A stretch of DNA of 64,000 nt, from NCBI GenBank assembly GCA_013423325.1, contig BLJB01000117.1, forward strand, positions 1-64,000, given 5' to 3'. Positions 9,930 through 21,270 of the stretch are shown piece after piece (the stretch's first letter is position 1; every line of letters starts with the position of its first letter). Below the pieces are notes generated by a model, which did no database searches, was not told where the DNA came from, and worked only from the letters and a program-made list of their open reading frames with translations. Origin of the DNA: Usnea hakonensis. Taxonomy: Eukaryota; Ascomycota; Lecanoromycetes; Lecanorales; Parmeliaceae. A program made the position numbers and the translations under genes.

Positions 9930-12900
9930 CTATGGAGAAGTTAGCACGAAGTTCCTCTCTGTCATGGACTCCTGATTGTTTACCTCAATCCTTGTGACCT
10001 GGTGTTCCAGATAACTAACCAAAAACCGATCGGTCACCTCGCCCCCTCTGTTCTTCATCCTCTCAAGCACACTTTTCTCCGGTTTCCTCAGGCTCGTTGC
10101 TCCTGGGCTTTCGAGCGCACTACACAGCATCTCCAACCTCAGGCTAATGTTCCACAGCGCCCAAATATATTCCGTGTCAAAATCCAGCACGCTCCCAGGT
10201 TGCAAGCTAGCAGGCTCGTTCGAAGCCGCGGCAGCCTCAGCATCACTGCGCTGTTGTTGCGCGATAAGACGACCGGCCAGCGCGTGCGGGTACATCATGT
10301 ATATTAACTCGGGGTTCTCGAGCCCTTTGAGTTTCTGGGTGCCAAGGTCCTTCACTTCGAAGCCCCCGGAACTAAGTGCCCTCAGCTCTCTGCGGATTGT
10401 TTGGCCCAGTGCATCGTCGTTCATCGAGTCATCGGAGCCAGTGGAACCAGATCGTTCTGAGTCGGCAAATGCTTCCAGGGAACGTTGGATCTCGCCTATG
10501 TAGTCCTGCGAGACGTAGATCTGACCACCGTCTGCCGCACCAGAAATCCGAGCTGCTCGATTGACCATAGGCCCAAAGTAATCCATGCGCCGAGTGACCG
10601 GATCGGGTTCGCATACCGGTTCGCCCCAATGGATGCCCATGCGGACTGATAGACCACGATAGATGACGTTCTCGTCCGCATCCTGAACCTCTGCGCAATG
10701 CACGGTACTAAGGATTTCCGGGGGCCAGTCTACTTCGAGCAGGTGCTGTTGAACGACAAAAGCCCACAGCAACGCCCCTGTTGCCGTAGGGAACGAGACC
10801 ATGAATGCATCGCCTTCAGTCTTGACTTCGTACCCTCCAATAACCCTCAATTGTCGTCTCATGACTTCATTGTGAGACTTGATGGCTGATCTCATGGCGA
10901 CAGGGTAATTCTCCCACAAAGCAGTCGAATTTTTGATATCAGTGAAGACCATGCTGAGATTATTCGTTGGGGCTTCAACCTCAGGATCAAGTCGTTGGAG
11001 TGTCGAGTCGTCAGGCCTATCTCTACCCTTTTTGCCACGTTTAGTTGTGTAGACTTGGTCATCTTGTGATTGAGATGGGCCCATGGAGAGTCCTTCGCCA
11101 GCCCGGTAGCGATTGCGCTCTCGCTTCTTCAAATCACTGACGCTGATGATCTGGACCATGATCTTGCCATTTGCACCAAAGGCCATGGCTAGATCACGAA
11201 GCTTTTGGGCCGCCCGCATAAGATCTACTCGTTCGGAACGTGCAACGTCGACAACCATTTCAAGACTCATAACGTCCCATAGCTCTTTGGATGCAATCAG
11301 TATCATTTCATCCGACTCCTTCAGCGAAAGGTGGTTGACGTTCGGAGCAGCCATCACCGCAGGCATCATCTGTATGTATCCGAATGCGCGCGAGACGTCT
11401 AGTACATCATTGAGCTTGCCCTGTCTTGACACATATCCGCCTGCGTCGCGAATACGCTCCCGCTCTCGTCGATCGGCTGGCTCGTGCTTCCGTGTCAGGA
11501 TCTTATGGCCTCCATCATTCTGCACAAGCATCGCTTGCGCATCTCCTACGTTCGCAACATAAAGCTCCATGTTGTCAAGAAATAAGACTGTGGCGACACC
11601 ACCTGAAGTGAGGTCATCTGCACTCAATGTATGCGCTGCAGTAGATCCTCTGTGCGACTTTTGGGGAAATCGGTGTTCCTTCTCATCGAGAGTCTGGCTA
11701 GCTGTTGTGGCCAGATCTTTATTCAAGCCCAGGAAGGCTCTTCGAAGGCCGTCAACCGGAGTCTCTTCCTTCGAGAGTCTACTTAACTCTTCTGTGAAAT
11801 GAGCCTGAAAGTTCTCTTGCAAGTATTTCGCAAGTCTTGAGCCCCCACTTGACAGCGCTTGCCCATCAAACATTCCTAAAAGAGTCTCGGTTTCATGACC
11901 CCGGAACTTCGGAACTATCATATCGATGGTGGACAGATGTTCGTATCTTCCCAGGCTGTCTGCCATGCCGTATGCCATTGATCCAGCCAATGATCCGGAC
12001 GTTCGTACCCTGCGGTCTTCTGTCTGGTCGGGGACCGAGGGAATCGTAAGCGTCACGTCCATCAGACCAAGAACTCGGAGGTGGTGAAGGCTTGTAAAAT
12101 TGGTAAGATCAGCAGCTTCTCTACCTCCGTTTGCGGCGAATGATCGACTGGGCTTGATTTCAAGACGTTTGTTGCCAGAAAAATTGAGATACTTGAGATT
12201 CTTATTCCAGTTCCAGTTCCAATCATACGGCCAGTTGGAGACGTTGTACTTAAGAGCATTGCTTCCAACATCCAGGACTGCAAGCTTCCGAACCTTACCA
12301 AGCTCGGCCGGAAGGACTTGAAATTTGTTCCCATTAATGTGCAAGACTTTGAGGGAGGACACTTCTTCAAGATCATCTGAAGGAAGAGATGAAAGCTCAT
12401 TACCAGATAGGTATAGTTCGTTCAGATTCTGCCACCGTCGCAAGGATCGTGGGGGAATATCATATAACTCATTGTACGAGAGATTCAAGCTTCGAAGTTC
12501 CGGGAGCATCGTAATCTCGTCAAATACATCCTCTGTCAGTCTATTATCTGCCAAGAACAGATGCCGAAGGGATCCAGCAAACGTATTACTGGAACGCTGT
12601 TGTAGATTCGAGTCTTTTCGATGGATTGGGGTCGTGGTCCCATTCGTTGCTGTTCTCGACACCACTGATGCTTTCCTGCCCCCTGGCCCGTAGATGGAGA
12701 CAATTGATCCTTGCCTGGTACCCGACGCGGGTGAACTACCAACGCTGAGGAGTCCTCCAGAAGCCTGGCTTGGTCTACGATCCTGGAAATCTTCTAGCTT
12801 GCCTAAGTCCTCGTACTCATCAGGATTTGACCCAGGAACTGGGGTTGAAGCGGGAACGGGAGTAGTTTCGGAACTACTTGGCTGTGTGTCTCCGTGAGTG

Positions 12901-15900
12901 ATGGCAAGTGCTGTCGCCGGTTTTGGGAAGGTCTCGAGAACATTTGAACTGACGTTTAATGTATCTAGGCGGTAGCAGAACCATAGCTCTCCAGGAAGCT
13001 TCTTGAGATTACATTCCCGGATGTCCAGAAAGTGGAGCTCTTGGAGGTGGCCGATCGTCGCAGGCAGACTACTTAGTGGATTCCTCGCGATGCTCAGGTG
13101 CTCCAGCCTTTGGAGCCTATAGATTTGGTTTGAGAGGGTCGAAAAATGATTTTTGTCCAGATTCAGTTTCGTGACATTTTTCATTCTTTCAAAGATGCTA
13201 TCGTCTAGTTGCGAGATCTTAGCCGATGCAAGGTTGAGTGAAGTCAAAGTTGGTACAGGTGCCTTGAAATCAAATCGCGTGATTGGATTGTGATCGAGGT
13301 GAAGTAGACGAATTTGGGCGAAACTCCCTTCGAATTTGGATATGACATTGTGCCCTACCAAAAGATGTTCCAGCTTTGGTAACTCAGCAAAAATATCAAT
13401 GCTAGTTAGTCCATTGAAGCGTAAGTCGATCTCTTTGAGGTTCTTGAGTTCTCTAATATTTTCAGGAAATAAGCCATGAAGCATGTTGTTGGTCGCCCAC
13501 AGTCTCTCCAATGATGTGAGTTGGGCTATCTTCGGCAGACTTCTGACAGTATTGAAGCTTATATCAAGGTCGACAAGGCCTCTCAGGTCGCAGAGAAAAT
13601 CTGGAAACACTTCTATGTAATTGGAGGAGATGTTCAAACTCCGTAGTGATCGAAATTGACCAAAGTATGCCGGGAGATGCTTCAACTTGTTGTTGGACAT
13701 TTTGATACTCACCAGACCTGGCAATTTGTCTAGGTCTGCATGCTCAAGCTGCTCGAGGCGATTGTTAGAAATGTCAAGGACGGTTAGTCGAGTTGCGAGA
13801 CATAAGCTTGCCGGCAGCTGCCATGCCTCGTTGCTAATATACCGAATCTCTCGAAGGCTGACACAGCTTTGGATAAAATCTTTGGGAACATCGAGGGCAA
13901 GGTTGCGAGATAAATTGAGATACACAATATCAGCGGCCTTCTGATAGAGATTGATAGGGATAGTGACAAGGCTTCTCCCTGAGAGATCAACATGACTGAA
14001 TTTTTGCACTTTAGCGTGACCCGGCTCCGACTCTAGGCTGTAGTAACCACTGAGTTTGGTGGGGACAAACGTAAAACGACAAAGGTAGCTGTTGTCTTCG
14101 CGTCCAATTTCTTCGATTCTATCCGCGTTATGGTATCCCGCTTGCTCAAGAAGCTTCTTTTGGATCGCGATCGGTCGTTCTCCTGGCGCCAATTGTCTGT
14201 GGAGATCATGCTTCTTCATGATGATCTGGTAATTGTCTAGATCATCTTGGAGGAAAGTTTTCTTGCCCAGTACTTGCAAAATTTCCGAAGCAGTCGTGTT
14301 GACACCCATTGACAAGGTCGCGAAGGTGGAGTCAACTCGAAAGACTCGTAGGCAATGCGAGGTACCATCGTCTTCGACTTTTTGCGGTATGCCAGCATCG
14401 TCAATTTCTCGTAACCGCCCCAAGTTCTCGTCTCCAACTTTCTTGACCGCCCAAGAATCGGGAGCATCCCAAGCTCCTGCGCCACTCAGGTCAGTATCTT
14501 TTTGCTCTTTCCGAGGCTCCTCTGGAATAGGATCTCCGGTAAAAATACCACCGTGGGGGGCGGTAGAACCAGAAGCTGTAGGGTCAACGATGCCAGTCAT
14601 GTCATCAAGATTCGTGTCTAGACTAAACATTGAGTCACTCGCCACGGATGGGTTGCGTGCCTTGTCGCCACCTTTACCCGTATGACCTTCGTAGCTGATT
14701 CCTCGCTTAGGTTTGGGAAACTTTCCGTGGCTGTGTAGCAACTTCGATCCCGTCTCCTTTTTCGATATCGGGGAGCCCGAATCTCCGCTCATATAATCCG
14801 AGGCCTTAGCCGTTGAGCCACTATCGAAAGTCGCAACACTTCCTTGCCTAGCTTCCCTCTGGTTGGCCAACTCGGATTTGTAGTTTTTGACATCGCTTCC
14901 AGTATGGTGTAGTGAAAGTGTAGACCCAGAGAGATGATGGAGTGGATTGAGTGTTTCATGGTGACCGTGCTCTCCTTTGTGCCTCCGAAATTTGTCTAGA
15001 AGGGACCGTTTCCCTCCAGCCGCACTCTGCGGCTGTGAGGACTGACTGGGCATGGTTTCGCTACGACTGACCGCACTGTTTGCGCTTGGTGTAGGACTCG
15101 TTCCGCGAAGGGGTAGGGTATTGCGTGAGGGCATGGGAGAAGATATCGAATCTTTCAACATCCGAACATTAGGCATTGAGTCTTGTCTGTTATTTAAAGG
15201 ACGAATGGATGCGCCGCTTCCTGCATCTTTAGGCGGAGGCTTCGGAGGCTCGTCCTTGCTTCGAGTATGTCGGTGAAGAGGGAGATGGAGCCGAAGAGGG
15301 TGATGGGGACTATTAGAGGGAGGCTCGCCATCCGCATATCGCTGCTTATCGAGGCCAGCTGGCGCTTGCCGAACGGGAGCGTCGCCGTACTGCGAGATTT
15401 CCTATTATTTGCTTTTGTTAGCGCCAGTCGCAACTTCCGAAACTGGACGGATTTCTGCCGTTGTGGCTTTGAGTGTCTGACATTACTTGCTCCTACAAAC
15501 CACGCTTCGGATGTATTCCAAGTAAAAGGGACTTTTGCAGCACCTTAGAATCGAGTGCGATAATTCACACTGATGCTAGAACGGTAGATCACAAACGCAA
15601 GGATTTACTGGATAACAGAGTATCGGCAGGCCAGCGTAGTCTTCGTTGAGGACGCAAGTATGTGTGGACAACTTCAGAAGCACAGAAATGTCTGAGCTTA
15701 CCTTGAAATCTTGAAACAGCCATGGGACCACTTCACTTGAGGGCAGCGGAGTCCTTGGTCTGGAGCTGATGGGGGAAATCGGCCGTCCCTCATCTCGACT
15801 GGCATGCCTAGAACCATGTAGAGAGGACGCTGTATGCTCACGCTGCAACGTGCTCGGTACGCTTGTGTCCGAACTTCGTGGTGATGGTCGACCTTCATCT

Positions 15901-16406
15901 CCATAGAATCCTGGAGATTTCTTGTACGGCATACCCTTGCTTGTACTAGCCTTAGACAACGAGTTTTGGCTGTCGATCGTGGTTGCACTGGCTAATGATG
16001 GTCTTCGGTCGTTGGTGAGAAACATGGGGTCTGGCGACTCGCTATCGACAGTACGCCCCGAGTCCGGACGAAATGACGGCGATCGCTGAGCTCTTGAAGG
16101 ACCGTCCGTGAAGAAGCTGGAGGACGTAAGACCGTGAGTGGACAAGGCCGGAAGCCCATCGTCCATCCAGGGTGCTATATCCGCGTTTGGAGCCTCTGTT
16201 GAAGGCGGACGTTTTGCCACGGATGGTATGGGTCCTTTTGCAGCCTCTGGCTTTCCCTTCTCTTGATGATAATCCAGGTATGTACCTTTGATTCCATCGG
16301 CAGGTGAGACATCGTCTGGTGAATCTGAAAAGAACGTCCCATTGCCGGCAACGATCGACGAGTTTTTAGCGGCCCTAGGGAGTACAATCGTCTTGTCAGC
16401 AATCAT
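9930..16406 (-). CDS. cyaA: Adenylate cyclase (fungal membrane-associated, LRR type)
   Basis: It makes cAMP from ATP for the PKA pathway. The model joins 16406-15702 to 15401-9930 (phase 0, intron 15402-15701 with GTAAGC donor, GCTAAC branch site and AATAG acceptor), about 2,058 aa. Domains in order: a disordered Ser/Pro-rich N-terminus; a short G-alpha-binding-like segment near 14640-14590 (SLDTNLDDMTGI); a Ras-association domain (about residues 584-682); a long leucine-rich-repeat array; a PP2C-like domain (about 11970-11150); and the class III cyclase domain (about 10975-10400). The cyclase has FTDIKNST and EGDAFM, carrying the two metal-binding aspartates. This order is diagnostic of fungal CYR1/CyaA. 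The 300-nt intron is long for this window and could hide a small exon, and the true start may lie further upstream. Confidence 0.95.
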
Positions 16407-16656
16407 TCCAACAGCATATGCCTTGAATACAAGATGGAAGATGAACGAGGCTATTGGGCGCCAAGGCCCCCAGCCCAGTCTGCTTCGTATCGCCTGAGGG
16501 CCATTTGCGAAGAAAGCTTTCCAATGAGTTGCACTCGTGGATTCCAGAGTTTATATTCACTCATGACTGGCAGTAGGTAGCGTCCCTGCCAGAAGGTATG
16601 GCAAGTCTAGCGCGCAAGAGGATAGATTCTCTGCGAAAAGCGGCAGTGACACTTAC

Positions 16657-16802
16657 AGGTCTTTCTGACTAGTCCGGACTTGCGGGTGCACTTTTCTCGA
16701 GCTCGCCTCTGGTACGCCCATTATCCTGTCATGTAGTCGCAGACCACCTTTCTTGAGGCTCTCTGACGCATTCTTGGTCGTTGAGTTCTCCCTCTTGGTC
16801 AT
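16657..16802 (-). other. Possible upstream coding exon of the adenylate cyclase gene
   Basis: An ATG at 16802 opens a 48-codon frame beginning MTKRENSTTKN that ends at a consensus GTAAGT donor (16656-16651). The cyclase frame stays open upstream of its first ATG (16406) to about 16552. A phase-compatible acceptor exists inside that stretch (for example AAGCAG near 16468). If joined, the exon would extend the N-terminus. I cannot decide between this and a leader ORF. Confidence 0.35.
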
Positions 16803-18748
16803 GGTAGGCGAGCAATATGGGTGGTGATGCTGAGAGACAAGAAACTGCCAATTAGGCGCAAAAGGCAGGCCCAAGTCTGCGGAGGTAGTGCAAGCACATT
16901 GAGCGGAGTGGCCTTTATGCCCGACAAGCGTGCCAGTCGTTGCTGCGGGAAAGCGGGCAAAGAAAGGACCTCTTGTCGGTGAGCATCCGGAAGCCTTGCG
17001 AAAGTTTTTGAGGCAAGTTAACCAGGTTACTTTAGCTAATGCGATAAGCTGGAAAGATGAGCTGGAGTTTGGAGTTTGGAGATTGAATTAGAGTAATTAT
17101 TGTATTTTGAATGCAGAGCCTCGTCCTGTCATATGAGGGACTTGGCCGCAGACGCCTAGAGTACGCCTAGAGTACGACTCCTAATAATAATAAGAGTAGT
17201 GCTAGAGTACTCGTACTCCGTACTATTTCTACTTTAAATTCTACCTTACCTTAAGTACCTTACCTTCCTTCTACCGAGTACTCCGTACTGCGGAGAACAA
17301 GCTTGACCCTGTTCGGCTCTAGCCGCGGCATCAAGGCCAAGACTCGCATGCCCGGTCAAGCAAACATTACTTTACTCTAAAGTACATGATGGACGAGGGG
17401 GAGTACTATTCAGGTGCATGGCAGATTTGCTTAGCTTGACACCCATGTGCGCAACAACGAGATTGCATGGACAGCTTATCTCATATGTGACCAATCGGAC
17501 TACTTCATCTTCGAACTAGAACTAGGATTGCCATACTTGACCCCATGTGAGACACTCCTTAGGCGGGGAACCATGTCCGGTAGGCAATTTGCAATCGCTA
17601 GACGTCGTATGCTCTTCATTTTTTCAAATCGGATCTCTGGTATTAAGCGGAGACATGGTTTCTTTCCACGGTCAGAAATGCTCTTGTAAGAACGTCGAAA
17701 GGCTCAGGAACTTCCTCGTTGGTGGCAGTTGGGGGCAACGGTTTGGAGCATCCGTACCCCTTCGACTGTCATTTTGACAAACGCCTTTGCTCCGGCACGT
17801 TGCTCAATTCAAAGTGATGATTGAGCAAGGACCAGTACGACACTGAATCTGTCTACCTGTAGCTGAGACGCAAACAGTGGACCAAGAATTGTAACACTTG
17901 ATACACTTTCATGCCTCAGCATGTGGGAAATAGCGAGGACTCCCTCCTTCTGTTCCAATTCCAATTCTCGAGAAGTTCAAGAAGTTCAAGACTATATATA
18001 GGTACGGGGTAAGGGCAAGCCAAATCTCAAGCGGAGGCGACTTCAGAAGTACGTAGGTACCTTAGGTACCTTAAATACCTTTTTAAGGAGAGGCTGGCCA
18101 AGGTCGCTAAGCTTTTGATTAGTGCGAGCCTAGGAGAGTGGGAGGGTGGGGCCACGGATGTCAGTTTCCCTGCCGACGGCTTCTTGGTAAACAATTAATT
18201 GACTGCCCCTCCTGCCAAGTTCTAAGCGACCAGCCCTTTTCTTTTCTTTTTCCTCTTTCCTCTTTCCCTCATACATATACGTATACCTTTTCCGTAGCAT
18301 TACCAGCCACGGAGATATTTATTAACTTGCATGCTGCTTGCGTCACGGCTAATAAAATCTCGAGTCTTGCGATGATCATCGAGGTGGCTGGACAATATTA
18401 GGGTGGAGGCGAAATTTGGAATTGGTGAAGAGAGAAAAAGCGATCAGATAAACGATAACCTGGGAAGTCACCCCCCACTCTCCCATTCCAATTCTATACC
18501 ACTCTCTACCCATCAACCATCACCCATCTCCTCCGTCTTGTTGAGACTTCCATCTTCATCATTGTCATCATCAGCATCATCATCATCATCATCATCATCA
18601 TCACCTTCAACAGCGTTATCATCCTCATCTCCCACGTTGCTAGTATCCTTCAGAGCTGTCGCTAGCTTATAGGTTTCGTAGTCAATCGCTTGATCAAGAC
18701 AAGACCTGTCATAGCACACAGACTCAATTGCCATCATCCACGCCCAAG
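16803..18748. other. Long intergenic region with simple repeats, no supported gene
   Basis: It holds dispersed TACTCCGTAC and TACCTTAAGGTA-like palindromic motifs (17205-17290 and 18051-18078), a pyrimidine tract (about 18237-18270) typical of fungal promoters, and an ATC microsatellite before the Crh gene. Short frames at 17447-17777 and 18138-18401 look random. Confidence 0.5.
18564..18603 (+). repeat. (ATC)n microsatellite in the 5' region of the Crh gene
   Basis: There are about 12 near-perfect ATC/TCA triplets, with one interruption, about 150 bp upstream of the start codon at 18749. It probably lies in the 5' leader or promoter. Confidence 0.85.
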
Positions 18749-20530
18749 ATGAAATCAAGAACATTCCTTGCCGCCATTTTGGCCACGGGGGCAGCTGTCC
18801 CAGCTTCTGCTCAGACATACACCAATTGCAATCCTCTGACAAGTAGTAGGTACTTGACTACCAATCATGTGGACTTTGCTAATAGGCATTCCGAAGCCAA
18901 TTGCCCAGCGGACACAGCACTGGGCAAATCAGTAAACATCGACTTCACCTCCGGGGAATCAAGCTCGTTCACGCCTCAGGGTAGCCCAACATATGATTCA
19001 AACGGAGCCTCATTCACAGTAGCACAAGCTGGTGACTCTCCACTCATTGCGTCAAAATGGTACATCATGTTCGGCCACGTCGAGTTCGTTATCAAAGCCG
19101 CCCCCGGAGTTGGCATCGTGAGCAGCGCAATCCTACAGTCAGACGACCTCGATGAAATCGACTTTGAATGGCTTGGATATGACGATGCCAACGTTCAAAC
19201 AAACTATTTCGGCAAAGGCCTGACGACCACCTATAATCGAGGGCAGACAAATCCAGCCGCCGGCAACCACGACGGTTTCAACACATATGCCATCGATTGG
19301 ACGGCTGATCAAATCACATGGCAAGTCAACGGGGCCACTGTCCGGACTTTGACTCCCGGCTCAACCGGAGGATACCCATATCCTCAGACTCCAATGATGA
19401 TCAAGGTTGGCTCATGGAGTGGTGGTGACGCCTCGGCACCCCTGGGTACTAGACGTAAGTCAGGATGCGGTACCTGCTTCTTTGTGACTGAACTAACAAA
19501 TTTCCTCAGAATGGGCGACTGGTCAAGCTTCAGGCACCGTTTACACAGACTACACTTCCGGACCCTTCACCATGGAGCTCAAGTCAATTGCCGTCACTGA
19601 CTATTCGACTGGGAGTCAGTATCAATATTCGGGCACAGACGGTACATGGCAGTCCATCACCGCTGTGAATGGTAAAGTCGATTCGACTGGCAATGGTGGT
19701 CCTGCAATACAAGCCGATGTAGCACCATCGACGACTGGAACTACAAATGGCCCAATGCCATTTCAAGGAACCCACGCCGAGCCATCCTCGTCAGCCAGTC
19801 AGCCAAATGCGGGTGGATGGACCCCAACTACGCTTTCGCCAAGCAGCACGGCAACGGTAACAACGTATCCCGGTCTGCCAGCCGGGTGGACGGTAACGAG
19901 TTCTGGCAAAGTCCTTCCGCCGAGTGCGGCATCTGTGAGTGAGCTACCCTATGTCGAAGGCTCTTAAGCTGCACTTTGCTAATTTTGGGCAGGTCACGTC
20001 CCCTCAAGTATCGTCTACATCATTGCCAGCGGACTCGCAGCAGGTACGTACTTCCAATTCGGGCACTTCCTAATTGAATCTCTGTCAAGCAAGGCAGACG
20101 TGTTTTTGGAAAGGACAAACGCTAGTCTTCCATCCTTTGTTTCTTATTCTCCATTTTTCGAGTCAACTCTTGCATTTGCTGATTCGGAAACCAGGGCTCT
20201 CCAGGGGATGGTGGATATGAAGTCATCACATCGTACAATCAACAAGGATTTCCTGAAATTATCACCCAAGCAGCTGGAGCTGCGACTGCGGTGAAGTCAT
20301 ACAATGAACAAGGCTTCTTAATTACCAGCAGTCCTTCCTTGTTAAGTCGAGCATCGCCTACAGCTCTTGGTGATAATGCTGCGAGCTCACCTATCATTGC
20401 TGCGGGGGCTTCGGCCTCTCAAAAAGTCACAAAGGTCGTCTCAGCTTCTGCCAAGGGAGCTGCTTGGAAGACTACAGACCTCGGACTAGTATTCGCAGGT
20501 TGGCTTTTCATCACCTTGCTAATGCGTTGA
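18749..20530 (+). CDS. GPI-anchored Crh-type GH16 transglycosylase (chitin-glucan cross-linking)
   Basis: Exons are 18749-19454, 19510-19934, 19993-20043 and 20195-20530; all phases agree, giving 505 aa. The start at 18749 gives a clean signal peptide (KSRTFLAAILATGAAVPASA); an in-frame ATG at 18728 would only lengthen it. The GH16 catalytic motif DEIDFE is at residues 135-140 (nucleophile Glu136, acid/base Glu140), in the Crh context with aromatic residues after it. A Ser/Thr-rich linker follows. The C-terminus contains two related SYNxQGF motifs and ends in a hydrophobic GPI-type signal (LGLVFAGWLFITLLMR). Members of the Crh1/Utr2 family join chitin to beta-glucan in the wall. The last intron (20044-20194) is the least certain junction. 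Confidence 0.9.
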
Positions 20531-21270
20531 GCGGGTACTTGCATAGCGATGGATGGTGCATTGGAAATCTGCAGGGAGACATTTTATTTTCAGCATAGCG
20601 TTGGAGGGCCAAAGGGCAGCCCGATTCGAACAAGAAGACTGTCAATGATTCATGCTTAACGACTGATAGGATTAATAGGTACATAGGATCCTTTTTCTCC
20701 TTCCTCTTCTCCTTCTCAGTGAAGGAAGAAGAGGAAGATAGAAGCTTACTAATGGTAATATTTTATCCGAACAATGATGCCTTGTCGTCCATCTCGCCTC
20801 TCTTTACTTGTCTTCTGCTCATGGTCTTTCGAAGAAGCTGCCAGCGCAAGTGGGTAGCCGCGTTGAAATCAGAAAGCGGCTCTTTCACAAGGCCTCTTAC
20901 CTTAGATAAGGTACGGTACGTACCTCAAAGTACCTTAGGTACTTTACTTGAGTGGTACTAGTGATCTACCTGAAGTAGTCGCAGCAAATAGAAGCTAAGG
21001 TACGGAGTACAGTAAGCTCATCGCATATATATTTGCGGGGTAAGTCCTCTACAGTGTTCGAGATTCTTGCCTGTTCACTATTCTAATCATTACCTTTCTA
21101 CTTTGTCTTTGGTAAAAAAACATTCTTCATTCTCGTATACGTTTACTCCGTATATATATGTCAATCCTCTATTGAGAGAGTCGATAGATTTTCTGATCAA
21201 GTCTTTTTTTCTTGTCTGTTTACCACTTACTGCATACGGACGACTTGAAAATTTGACGAGGATTGTCGCG
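20531..21270. other. Intergenic region with a palindrome cluster, upstream of the P450
   Basis: No gene was seen. It contains the palindromes at 20898-20945 and a GTACGGAGTAC motif near 21001. The P450 frame is open upstream to an ATG at 21067, but the hydrophobic anchor begins at 21271. Confidence 0.5.
20898..20945. repeat. Cluster of short palindromes (KpnI-like GGTACC theme)
   Basis: Three adjacent inverted repeats occur: TACCTTAGATAAGGTA, GGTACGTACC (perfect) and AAGTACCTTAGGTACTT (near perfect). Related TACCTTAGG motifs occur at about 17241-17270, 18051-18078 and 34215-34242, all intergenic. Confidence 0.7.

Noticed and set aside
15433..15543. Extra adenylate cyclase exon reading PFTWNTSEAWF
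   Set aside because: It has a good downstream donor, but no upstream acceptor gives a stop-free frame in phase with both neighbours.
18403..18842. Ser-rich plus and Asp-rich minus frames over the ATC microsatellite
   Set aside because: They are translations of a simple repeat; the real gene starts at 18749.
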